Source of the DNA: Aurifilum marmelostoma | Lineage: Eukaryota > Ascomycota > Sordariomycetes > Diaporthales > Cryphonectriaceae | Assembly: GCA_027559495.1 (NCBI GenBank) | Contig: JAMXSV010000008.1 | Coordinates: 744,001 to 808,000 of the forward strand | Direction of reading: 5' to 3' | DNA: 64,000 bases | Shown: positions 11,582 to 22,916 of the stretch, piece by piece | Layout: each line of letters begins with the position of its first letter | How positions within the stretch are numbered: the stretch's first letter is position 1 | Program-made: the position numbers and the translations under genes | Notes under the pieces: generated by a model | Seen by the model: only the letters and a program-made list of their open reading frames with translations | Told to the model about the DNA's origin: nothing | The model's database searches: none

Positions 11582-14487
11582 ATATACATTTTCACTGTTA
11601 CAGCCCTGTCCTGTGACGCATTTCGCTCAGGAAAGCTGCCTAATTGGAGAGAAAAGGAGAGGTGTCGGCTGCGCTTGCTCCAAAATATGACGATGGTCAC
11701 GATAGATTGGAAATGCCGTCTGGACGGCATGAGAAAAAGATTGTTTGGGGCATGTTTTGTGAAGAGTATATCAAAGATTTCAATTCTCCAGGCCTCTCTC
11801 CCTACAGACGGCCTGGCTGGGCTTTGTCACGATCAGGGCGGGAATATATGGCAACGACTGGCACGTTTGCCGTGTACAGTAGTAGGTCATGAAGGCTTAT
11901 GATTTTTTTTTTCTCTTGCTTTTCTTCTGTCTTTCTTTCTCCCTTCTCCTTGATGGTCAGCGCTACCTAGCGCCAAATGATGCCGATTCAGAGTTTGGAA
12001 AAGGAGGGGGGGGGGGGGTTGTCTCCTTTGATTATAAAGGGCGCTGGTGCACCAAGATTTTTGCAGGACAGATGGTCATTGAGGCCATAATCTTGTATAG
12101 ATTTCAAAGATTTCTGCTTATTTGAAAGAAAGAAAGGGGGAAACATGAGTCCTGACTGTGTGTCTGATTGTGTCCTCTTCTTTTGACAAGTTGCAATTGA
12201 TCGAAGTGTCCGCGAGCCAAACATCTGATACCCATCTTTCACCCGCCGTCTGCGCGGCTGATCCATCGATCTCTTCGGGCTCAGCATCGCGTGTGACTAA
12301 CGCCTCTCGAGATCAGCTGCTGCGCAAGGTTCTTGCGGTCCAATGATGCTGACATGCTGGTGCCCAATGCGCCACACGGTGCACAGCTAATTTATCTCAA
12401 TGTGTGACCGCGTAATTCTTGTTCGTGTCTAGACATTGCGAATCGCCTGAAGGGATCCCCGTACCCTATATTCCATCATATTAATGCCAGCTGAAAGCCC
12501 GGTGTCGCTGGCCAATCAGGTACCTGAGCTGGCGGATGGGGCACTTGCCGAAAGAACCCAAAAAAAATAAAATAAAATAACAACCCAGATAATAAAATTA
12601 AGCTCAGACCTTTGGCTTTGTGCTTTGGTGTAGAGTGGCTCTTGATTGGCTCCTTACTTTCCGCCCTTGTGGACGCAGCTGAATAGGAGAAGAGGGGGGG
12701 GGAGGAGAAGAGAAAGAAAAAGAAAAAAAAAAACTTGATTTTGGCAAAGTGAAAAAGAAACCTGGCGCTGGGCCCGTATTCGTCAGAGGGGTCCAGCTGA
12801 AGGCGCCTCATTTAGCCACTGAAATAATCAATCTTACTATTTCATTGACATAACGTACGGTTTTGGGGCCTCTTCTCTGAAATTGTGGCACTTTTAACAA
12901 GGGGGCTTGTTGCCTGGTTGCGCTTTGTCAGCCATTGTGGTGTGCGGGTGTCAATTTATTTTCTTGATCACTCAAGGTATCATTGCTTCCCATTGCTCGT
13001 TCCCTAGTGCCTGAGGACTTCTGTCTAATTTCCCATTATGCGCACGCAAGCCTCTTTGGGGGAACAGCAGGGTGGGCAGATGGGTTCCTAGATCGTATGA
13101 TACACCTGTGTAGGCGCAGTCTCAAGCCACTTTGGCAGATACCTTGTATTGAACCAATTTGTTATTGGAAGGAGATTCAACACAATCGATTGTAATAGCC
13201 ACTTGTGATGAGGGTCGGATTTTAGGGTTGATGCTCTTCGCACCTCGCCGCATCCAACTAAGCTTTGTGGTAACATCGTAATGGTAGCCTTCTCTCCCAG
13301 CATCTACATATCACCTGTGCCCGAAAGCATAGCCCGATATAGAGCACCTACATCATGCTGCACTTTACTCTTATCATTTCCTCTTGACCGGTTACTGAGG
13401 TCAAAAGGTAATGAATAAGGCTGGCACTCACTGCCCATTTAATTCTTTTGTAAAATACTGCGCCTCGCTGCTCCGCCTCATCCTAAATAGCCCTTCCCTC
13501 TTCTCTTAAACGAGTCTGTTTTTTTGTTTTCTTTGCGTATCCGCAAAGCCCCCAAAGCACATTCCCGCTCGGGCTGACACATGGCTTATTTCTTCGATGA
13601 TGCCATGCTGGGATTTTCTGGTGTGATTATCGCCCGGTTTCAGCCGGGCGCACATTGTGCGAAAACTAGACAGCACGTGGATGTTGCTGCGGCTGGTGCG
13701 GCCGACTGGCCGTGTGATTGGGGCGGGATGAAATTATCAGTGGACTGGTGTGCCGCAGAGGGACGGGGAAAGAGTTTATATTGCACGCGGCTGAATGAAG
13801 TATTACGGAAATCTTTTTCTTTTTTTCCCTTTTCCATGCAGTCGAAAAGCATCCGGCCTGGAACATAGCAGATAATTACGTGCTTAACTCTGAGAGTTAC
13901 GGGAGACAAGCCGAAGAAGCAAGACGATCTGTGGAAATAATCAAGTGCATCACGGATAACTCCGTGCGGGTGGTTGAAAATTATATCTACCATTGTGATA
14001 CGTTTACAGGTAACATTGACAGGTTTTGTTTGTGTATCCTGAGATCCAAAGTCTCATCTCCCCTGGGCATATGTTTGGAATGCATCTCCGATATGGAGAG
14101 ACACATCCTCTCCATCCATCCATCCATCGATGTGATTGACGACGCACTGTGCTTGCGGCGTCTTGGTATCCACCCGAGTCTTACCTAGGCATTGTAGATC
14201 ACCTGACGGTTAGGAGAGAGGCTCAAAATTTGATAACTTAACCAGATGCATCTTTGTTTGGTACCGAGCCAGTTGCCTTATCGGCGGGACCACTCGATGA
14301 GGCCGGGGGAAAAGTGACATGTGAGAGCACGGAGGGGCCGATGACATCAAATCAAGATGGTATGTCAGGATTCTTCAAGACGAGGAGAAGGCTAGGGTAC
14401 TGTTCCGGAATCCAGCTTATCTATTCAATACAAAACGCCGTTATTCCAACGGTGCAGAAAATGTGCACAAAGTATTCCCAAGCACAT
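11582..14487. other. Gene-free stretch, 2.9 kb
   Basis: No supported gene. It contains a 13-base G run (12006-12018), A- and T-rich runs near 12710-12740, and the 3' flank of the TMEM234-like gene. Open frames here are short and lack family motifs. Confidence 0.55.
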
Positions 14488-15162
14488 CTATGGGTTCTTG
14501 CTGTAGACGCACAAGGCGATGCCCGTCAAGGACAATATCATCCCCACCATTGTACCTGAGAGCTGTGGTCAGCCTTGTAGTGTGAAGGGCCACATGACCA
14601 GGACCAAAAGGGAACGACATACCTCGATCGATAACCTTACCATCCACCCACCAGTCGCCGAGAACGGTAAACAGAAACGCCAACGTGTTGACGATGGGCA
14701 CGGTCAAGCTCAGCTCTACACGCCAGGCGAAGAGCAAAACCAAAGTCAGCATCAATGCCATTTATCATCATCACGTCCACCGAGCAATATATAGAACAGA
14801 GAAAAAAAGCAAGCACAGGCAGCGAGAACTTACCCGCCTTCCCGATCAGGAGAAAGAACCAAACGCTGCCGGTAAGGTTCAGCAGCAGCGGGATGGCATA
14901 ACGCGGGTTGCGGAGGAGGTCGATGACGGCAAAGAAGGCACCATAGACCTTGGACTTGAGCCAGCTGGCCCGGACGGCGTCGGAATCCAGAACCGGGTGG
15001 GGCGGGGGGTGGTGATCCCGTGCCGCGCGGCGGATGAAGGGGGGTGGTCAGGCCCCAGGCGATGCCGACGAGGGTAAAGCCGAGGACGTAGTTGAGGGGC
15101 CCTGGCTGCTGCTGCTGCGGCGGCCCCTCCGCTGGTGGTAGTGTTGATGAGGTGTCTGACAT
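14488..15162 (-). CDS. TMEM234-like small membrane protein, with frameshift
   Basis: Minus-strand exons 15162-14834, 14715-14623 and 14555-14488 encode a predicted 162-residue protein of the TMEM234 (UPF0546) family, small multi-pass membrane proteins resembling drug/metabolite transporter halves. Visible marks are NYVLGFTLVGIAWGLTTP near the N-terminus, followed in the next frame by FIRRAARD, then YAIPLLLNLTGSVWFFLLIG, LTVPIVNTLAFLFTVLGDWW and a final GMILSLTGIALCVYSK. The conserved TTP-FIRRA junction is broken by one extra base in a six-C run (15039-15044 on the plus strand). Removing one base restores the frame and makes the exon 1 phase fit exon 2 exactly. So this is either a homopolymer error or a recent one-base lesion. 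The splice phases downstream are intact. Confidence 0.85.
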
Positions 15163-18100
15163 GACTGACTGGACGGAGAGAAGGGCAGATGGATCGAGGA
15201 TGGGAGATGGATTGGGCTTGAGGATCAGGGTGGTTGTGGCGGCGGCGTTGTGACACGTGTCTGACAGCGCAAAAGATTGGGGAGAGGAGACGAAAGGGGG
15301 AGGGAGGATGACGACGAGCCCGTGGGAATCCGCCCTGAGGTGGGGGGAGGAGAGATCGTGTCAATAGGCGGGGTCGTGTTGCCCGATGGTAGTCTGAGCG
15401 CCTGCTCTGGCTAGAGGTGTGCCGTGTGCGGATGTGTGTGTCGAGGGGGGGGGGGTTTAAAAAAAAAAACCAAAAACAAGGATAGGTATGGATGACTACA
15501 CAAGGCTGGTAAGTTGTGGTGCAGTAAGCAGGCAGTTTCAGTACTGAGTTGGGCCTTCCTTCAGCCTCATCATAGGGTGAGGTCAATTGGGGTCTGCGGT
15601 CCCGCTACGGTTGTGCCGTACGGAGTAGTGACAATGGCACTTGGTTGTGTAGTCAGCATGTGGGGTTCGTTTTGGGGTTGGGGTGGGAAAGGGAACGGGG
15701 GTCGGCTCCAGTGGGTTGGCCCTGTGTTGCGGCAGGGGGTTGCAGATCACGGCAGGGATTCGGTGCCGCACAGGGGTACATGCTGGTTTAGTGGTGGGAG
15801 GTGCTGTAAACCAAGTACAGAGAGAGGTTTCGTGACAGGGCCCTTGTCGCCATCAATCCATCCGATCGATACGAAGTCTGGCTTGTGATGGTGGTGTAGT
15901 AGTGCAAAGTGCAGCAAATAGCGGCAAACTCTATCTATATTGGACAATGTCACCACCGTTCCTGGGCGCCCTCGACTGATCAAAGGTAGGAAGTGATCTG
16001 CTTCTCCTCTCTCAGCCTCTCTACATAGTCCTCTGTTTTCATTTTCGCACCTGCCTGGAAAGAGAGAGAGGGAGAGAGAAGGAAGAGGAGATGACGCATC
16101 TATCCTGCCCTGTGGGCGTAGTCCTGAGTCCTGAGTCCCGAGCTAATAAGAGCCGCAGAGCGTTGCGGTTGTCGTCCTCCTCGAGGCTGGTTGGGTGGCT
16201 GGCCAAGGAGGGGCGGGGCGGCACACTATTGCTTGCTTACTTGGCTCGTCGAGGGCCGTCATCGAGCACCAAGTACTCAAGTAGGTACTTTTAGTTACCT
16301 AGTCCTCGTCCCTCCATCTCCGGTGATTTTATTCCCGCTGGTCAGCACTGTCACCTCTCCCGCAAACCTCGCACCCCTCTCGGCCACCGCGAGGTGTTTT
16401 GTTCATGCCTGCGTCGTCATCACCGAGTCAATTTTTTATTATCCTCTTCTGCCAAGAAGCAAGAGACACTTGGCCGTTACCATCAGCCCATAACTCGTAG
16501 TCGCACGGTCGCGGCGCGCCCAACCTTGTGGTGGTATCCATGTCTTGTTGCGTGGATTTCTTTTTAAACCACCTCGGAACTCGGGAAGCTGACGACCACG
16601 ACATAGTACAATCTGTGCCTGGGTCTTAATTTCGCATCTTCTCCATACTTGAACTAGACAGCCCTAACATGATCACGCATGATAAGACACCATGAGCAGT
16701 GAGGGTCTTTTTTATTTTTAATAAGGCGTCTCATATAGATCGACCGAAAGACACCAACAACAGTTCTCATTCCTTCGCGGAAATAGTTAGTTGATCCAGT
16801 GATCGATCCTGCCACCCGATCCTGCTCCTCCCGCAGGCGGCCGGGGCTGTGAGACACCCTGCCTCGCTTGTAATACGTAAGGCTGGGGATGTTTGACTCG
16901 GCGTATACGCGCAAGGTTTCGAGGCGGAGAATGTCCGACTCTCGGATGAATGGCCTCGGAGTGGGCTTGATGATGAACTTGCTTTGTGCCCAGTTTCAAT
17001 CGTTGACATGCCTGACGCACGTCCGGCGTCCAAGAAAGGACCGCAGGCGACACGAGGGAGATACCGTGGTAGCTTTTCTGGGGAACAACCCCCAAAGAGG
17101 GCAGGCAGGTGATCCCACAGGAGGTCATAGCATTGCAAACTATCCCATTGGAGGTTGGGCTATCTGTATCTCGAGGGGATGAAGGGCGCGGGCCCCCGAG
17201 CGGACGAGGAGCGATGCTCTGGTCTGGTTGAGGTGGGACTACAAGATCACTCCTGCAGAGGCAATTCCGTGTCGGCAGTCACATTTTAGGAGATAGTAGA
17301 AACGCATGCTGTGGATCGTTCTTGAGACCAAGGAAATGCATCCGTCGAGATCGGGAATCTCGACTGGGCCCAGTGGGTGGTGTAGGGAAAAAAAAGGAAG
17401 GAAAAAAAAAAAGGTGGGCTGTTGTTGGTCTGAGGTGGGTAACAATTTGGTCGGTCATACCATGATTGCAGTGGAGCCTGGTTAGGGCCAGCCAGGGCCT
17501 GGTGTTTGAGCATCATGCCTTTTCTCAGCCTCAGCCTCGCTTGGCGATCTCACCTTACACTGCAAGTCCAGCTCTGATGAACCACATAGAGCAGGTTCTG
17601 TGGCAGGTACAGTATGTATTCAGGCTACAGGCTGCACTCTTGCATCATTCTGAGGAACTGCCAGGAAACAGATGGAATTCTGAATGGAGTCATGCCAGCA
17701 CAGTGCTGACTCCTCCTCCTTGGAGATTTAGGTCGCAGAATAAAACATTTCATCATGTTCTCCCCAATTGCAGCCCAGCCAGTCAGCCCTACCCTTCACA
17801 CCCACAGCGAGAGAGAGAGAGAGACAGGGCCCAATGAGTCTGGACCACTGGGCCATCGACGTCAATCAGCAATCCAGTTTTGGTGTTACAGGGCCCTACT
17901 ATGCCATGACTACAGTAGCTTGACCCTCCCCATGCCAGAAGCACCTGTGGGACTTGCCATGACTCCCCTGGAATATGATGGGTAGCCCCTGCAAGTTGCA
18001 CTGAAGCGGGCCCCTCATGCACTGCACAGAGCCTGCTCATTGGCTGGCATGGCCTGCTGTCCCTGGTCTCCCCAGCCCCCCCCAAACTCGGTCTGCTGCC

Positions 18101-18819
18101 CCAAACCCCAGCCTTCCTCTCTGCGAGCAGTGCTTTTTCCCCTCTTCCCGCGGCGGGAGCAGCAGTAGCAAGCAGTAGCGGCAGCGGCAGCGGCAGCGTT
18201 AGCACCACAAGAGCTGCATGCATGTGCTAAGGGAGTTCCCTGACAAGGCCACTGTTTTTTTTCCGTCTACAGGGCCCAAACAACCTCCGTCACCATCACC
18301 AGAGCAAAAGCACAGCCCACCCTCGACAGCTCGACACACCCTTCACACCCACACAACTTTTCTCTCCATCTACACCCTCTCTTCATATAGTTCCTTTACC
18401 CCTCTCCCACCCTACCACACCACTCTATTTCTCTTTTTCCTCTCCCCCCGTCACACCTCACATTCGTTGGTCCTAATATCGGTTACGTGACGTACAGACG
18501 AACAATCGAATTCGATCAGCCAGCAGCCTACTTACCTATTCTCGTCCTTCCTTTTTGCCTTCTCTCCTTCTTCTCAGGTTCCCGTGTTTAGAAGAACCAA
18601 CCTCGCTCGCCTACCCCTCATCCTAAATAATACTCGGTAAAGGCACCAGCATTCCGACCGCGTCAGGGCATATTGGATGATTTTTGTTTCGCGGGTTTCT
18701 ACAAGAAACAACAGCAGTATACTGAAACGAGCAGCGCACCACCAGGCGCCGCAGCCGATAACGAGATAGCGAAGAAAAGGGCCCAGCTCTGAGGTCATAA
18801 GGACCCGCCCTCGTTCACC
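15163..18819. other. Gene-free stretch, 3.7 kb, upstream of the C2 gene
   Basis: No supported gene in this divergent interval. It holds a G10 run and an A10 run near 15445-15470, a GA repeat at about 17809-17824 and long C/T-rich tracts at 18280-18570 just upstream of the C2-protein start, as is common in fungal leaders. Confidence 0.5.
17809..17824. repeat. GA dinucleotide repeat
   Basis: Short uninterrupted GA microsatellite in the intergenic region upstream of the C2-domain gene. Confidence 0.85.
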
Positions 18820-21660
18820 ATGGTCAAATCACACCTCGTCAATGGTCCCCATTCGGCGGGCATCTTCGCCGACATGAGCATAGACGGTCCTGAGATTGGG
18901 ACTCTGGTCTTGATCGTGGACCGAGCCAAGAACCTGCCGAACAGGAAGACCATTGGCAAACAGGACCCATACTGTGCTGCACGGCTTGGGAAGGAAGCAA
19001 AGAAGACCACCACGGATATTCGAGGAGGCCAGACGCCCAGATGGTAAGCTTGCTCCTCCCTAAGCAGCGGTAGCTATCTAGCGCGCCTCGGCCCCCCAGA
19101 GTCGAGGTCTCTTCTGCCCAATCTGGCTGACATAGAAGTCTATAGGGACCAAGAACTTCGATTTACCGTCCACGATGGGCCCGACTACTACCAGCTAAAG
19201 CTTTCAGTCTTCAATGACGACAAGAAGACGGAGCTGATAGGGGAGGCCTGGATCGACCTGCGCGACATCATCATACCTGGCGGCGGCCAGAACGACCTGT
19301 GGCAGAACCTGAGCTGCAAGGGCAAATACGCCGGAGACATCAGGATCGAGATCACCTACTACGATAGCCGTCCTAAGCCTGACAAGCCCGTCGCTAAACC
19401 AAAGCCCGTGAATTCCGACTCTGACGCCGTCGCGGGCCAGCACAAGGTCCCTAAGAGGCGCCCTCTGCCCTCGGATCCCTTTACCGGCCAGGCTCCGGCT
19501 CAGCCACCTCCTCCTCCTCAGCCCGCCCAGAACCACGCCCCAACCCCTCCAAGGTCGCAGCCGAGTGTGCCGAGGGATTACGTCGCAGAGCTGTCGACGC
19601 CTGACCACTCACCAGCGCCGTACACTGCGAGCCACACACATTCCCCGTCTGGACACCACGGCGCTAGTGCTTCGCCTCGTCAGCGTCACAATGACAACTA
19701 CTCCTCCCCCGCGCCGGGGAGTACCTATCAGACCCCTTCAGAGCGAGAACGATACCCGATGCACCCCGACGACCTGGACTTCCACCAAGGTCACACACCT
19801 GACAGGAGATATACGCCGTCCTCACCATACGGACCATCGCCGACTGATGCATCTTTTGGTGCGGATCTCGAGGACGATCGGCCACCTCCGCCCCCAGCCC
19901 ACCGCATCACACCTGGTGGGACACCAGAGGTCAAGCACCAGGGCCAGACACCACCAGTCATGAGGAAGGACGTGCTGCGGAACGAGGCACATCGCCAATC
20001 CGCTCCACCCAATGCCTACCCGGGGCGTCCCGTCTACCGTGCATACGAATCTTCGCCTGCTGCAGTGCCAGCTGGCAACGACCCCCACGCTGCTGGGACT
20101 CAGCAGGCATCCCCACCACGCCATCAGTCCTATGATGCTGCATACGAGGCGGCACACCACAGGTCCATGCAGCCGACAGTCGAGGATGTCCCAGACTCCC
20201 CAGGGCCTGGTTTAGACGACTACAGGCGCGGTGGATCCCGCGTCTCGCCTCTTGTCGAGGCAGACTACCAGCATAACCCGTCTCCTCCGCCACTGAACCT
20301 GAGCGGCCGAAACGGTGCCTCCTCGAGCCCATACAACGCGTCCTACCGCCAGAGCGGATCGCCTGACTACGCACGATCCGAGGAGGCACTAGGCCACTCA
20401 CCGGGTGGTTACTCTCCACGCCCCATGGGCAACGAGCATGAGCTGCCGTCGGACACGATGTTAGGTGCCCCTGCCAATATCCCGATCCCTGCTTCCCTGA
20501 TCCCGGGGATGGACCCAGCCCTGTCTATGGAGATATCACAGAGAGTCAACGAGGGAGGACGTCATGACAGACGGCACACCCAGCCTCCTCCTCAGCAGCC
20601 ACCGCCTGTGGGCTCTATGCGGGGCCGCCGCATGAACGATCGTCCGCCAAGCTATGTCGCGCCTCCAGATATGCCGCAGCAGCATCTCCACATGCCACCC
20701 TACAGCGGTGATGCGTATGATCGCAACCGCAGCCCTGGTGGGTACGCCGTGAGAGGGTCGTCCCAACACGGAGGCGCAAGGAGAGGCGTGTCGCCGGGCC
20801 ATAGCCCGATGGGACATAGCACAATCCGCAGGAAATCCGTCAGCCCAGCTCCGGTCCCAGAGAGCCACCGCCTGTCTGGTGTTCCGTTCGGTCCTGACGA
20901 CTACAATGCCCTGAACCCCGCTCTTGCTGTTGCGCCACCAAAAGAGTCAGAGAGCCGAGCGAGTCGGGAGTATGATGAGATCGACGGAGTGATTATAACT
21001 CACGATGGCAGGGAGGTTGACCCGTCAGACCATCTGCCCATGGACACGTGGGCCCCTGAGCCTGAGCCAAAGGCGGGCAAGACGCCGGCCTCTGCGACGA
21101 GCTCAAGGCCCGCCCTGTCTGGTCCACAGCCTCTTCCATCTTCAGGTCGCAAGGCTCTCCGCATCCGGGAGCGACCAACCTCGTCCATGCCGCCATCGAC
21201 ATATATCATGCCCGATGCCCAGAGCAGTGGCCTGCCGCCCCCAGGCACCGGCCGTAACCGCTTGCAAAAGAAGGTCAACCGTAACTCTGCCATGCCGGTC
21301 ATGATGTCGGGTGCAAACGGGTCTGGACACAGTCCGCTCGCGCCTCTGACGCAGCCTCACGGGAGAGACGACTTTGTGGCTCGGCCGCCGGCCAGGGCGA
21401 GCACTCTTGATTATGAGAACCGCGCGCCAGCACCACTGTACGATATGCCACATGGGCCGCCGGTCGGAAGGGATCACAGTGCCTCGGCACCGCCAATTCC
21501 AGCCAAAATCCCTATCTCATCAGGAGGCGGTGCCTTGATGCCCATGGGGTATGGCGAGGCAGGGGGCGATGCGGCGCTGATGGAAGAGATGAGCCGGATC
21601 GATATCGGCTCGGGCAGGGCGAGGAGACATGCTCAGAGGTCTGCCATCGGAGGTTATTAG
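18820..21660 (+). CDS. C2-domain cytokinesis protein, Fic1/Inn1-like
   Basis: Two exons (18820-19043, 19146-21660) encode 912 residues. A single C2 domain lies at about residues 25-140, with GTLVLIVDRAKNLPNRKTIGKQDPYC, the WDQELRFTV strand, and IGEAWIDLRDII; it resembles the N-terminal C2 of yeast Inn1 and fission yeast Fic1 ingression proteins. The remaining ~770 residues are disordered and rich in Pro, Ser, His and Gln with many PxxP segments, suited to binding SH3 domains of F-BAR and Cyk3-type partners at the septum. By family knowledge the protein couples actomyosin ring constriction to septum deposition at the plasma membrane; that it does so here is inference. The tail is much longer than in yeast. 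The ATG is in a good context (CACCATGG). Confidence 0.85.
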
Positions 21661-22916
21661 GAACGTTCTGCCAGTGGCGGACCTCTACAGAAGTGTCTGC
21701 CCGAGGTGCCGAGGCGGGAAGACGAGGGCAGAGGTGAGGACGGGATAGCGAGGAGTCGATCCTAGGGGTGACTCGGCCGCCTTTTCCCCTTTCTCTCCGC
21801 GGAAAATGTAAAATATGGGGTGCGGATGAAGGATAAGGACAGAAGAAATCACCTACAAGGAGAGGAGGATGGACCATTATGAGCAAGCTATTTCTCACAG
21901 TCCATTGAGTTTCACTTTTTTTTCCTTTCTTCACGATATGATGATATACAGGCTTGACAGGGAGGAAGTCGCTTTGGCGTTGCATTGTTCCTCTCCCTTC
22001 CCTCTCTGCTCATTTCCATTGGCTTTTCTTTTCTTTTTTTCTCCCCCCCCCTCGTGTGGGCTACTGCATGGCATACATTATTACCGCGACGGACTTGACA
22101 GTCCTCATTCTGGGTGGGCTGGATGATTGATGACAAGTTGAGGTGGGACTTTTTGATTTGTTATTATAGAGAGGGGGGAGGGGGTAAAAGAGACATACAG
22201 AAGGAGCTAGCTGTTTGCTTTACTCGACGGAAATTATTGATACCCCATACATGGTTAGATGGGTTTCCTTTACTGTTTTGTTACTCATCAAATTTACAAT
22301 GGCTGCTCCATACATCATACATTTATGCATGCAGGACATATTCTTGCCATGAGAACAGCAGCTTGTGACTCTTGAACCCCTCAACTGGGTGAATTGCTTT
22401 AGTAATTTGGCAGCATGCTTTCTCCTGTCCACCTTGGCGCGCACGATAGTTGGGGTTATTTGATATTGTTGTAATACACATCATCCACGACTGTTTCATC
22501 TCGAGGTTGTGTATAGATTCAGAAGAGACTCAAGTCAGTCCTTGTTTTATCATCATTTTAATTTGGTATCAAATCATTACGCCTCTTTAGAGAAGCACTC
22601 TCTCACTCTCACACATCCATTTCCTTTTCTTATGTACACACAATCTTTTCGTCTTTGCTCTTCTGCCTTTTTTTTTTTTTTAACACCTTTGCCATCCATC
22701 CCTTTGAACGCCAGAACCATGCCTGCTAACCAGCCAACCAAGCATAATGAAGCAGAATATCCGAGTGAAGCGAATCTCAGCCCCTCTTCCCCTCTTGTCA
22801 CTTTTTTTTTCCTTCTCTCTCTTTCTTCCTGCCTCCCTCAACCGCACACACGCACAGCAATCAATCCTGAGCCATGTCTCATTCGACCGACACAGATCTC
22901 ATCGCCACCGTGATCG
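21661..22916. other. Convergent 3' region between the C2 gene and UTP15
   Basis: About 1.25 kb between two gene ends facing each other. T-rich and C/T-rich runs (for example near 22670-22682) fit 3' untranslated sequence and polyadenylation regions of both genes. No gene seen. Confidence 0.5.

Noticed and set aside
14879..15586. Minus-strand 235-codon frame overlapping the TMEM234-like gene
   Set aside because: Pro/Arg/Ser-rich out-of-frame reading through the promoter and exon 1; only the correct frames give the family motifs.
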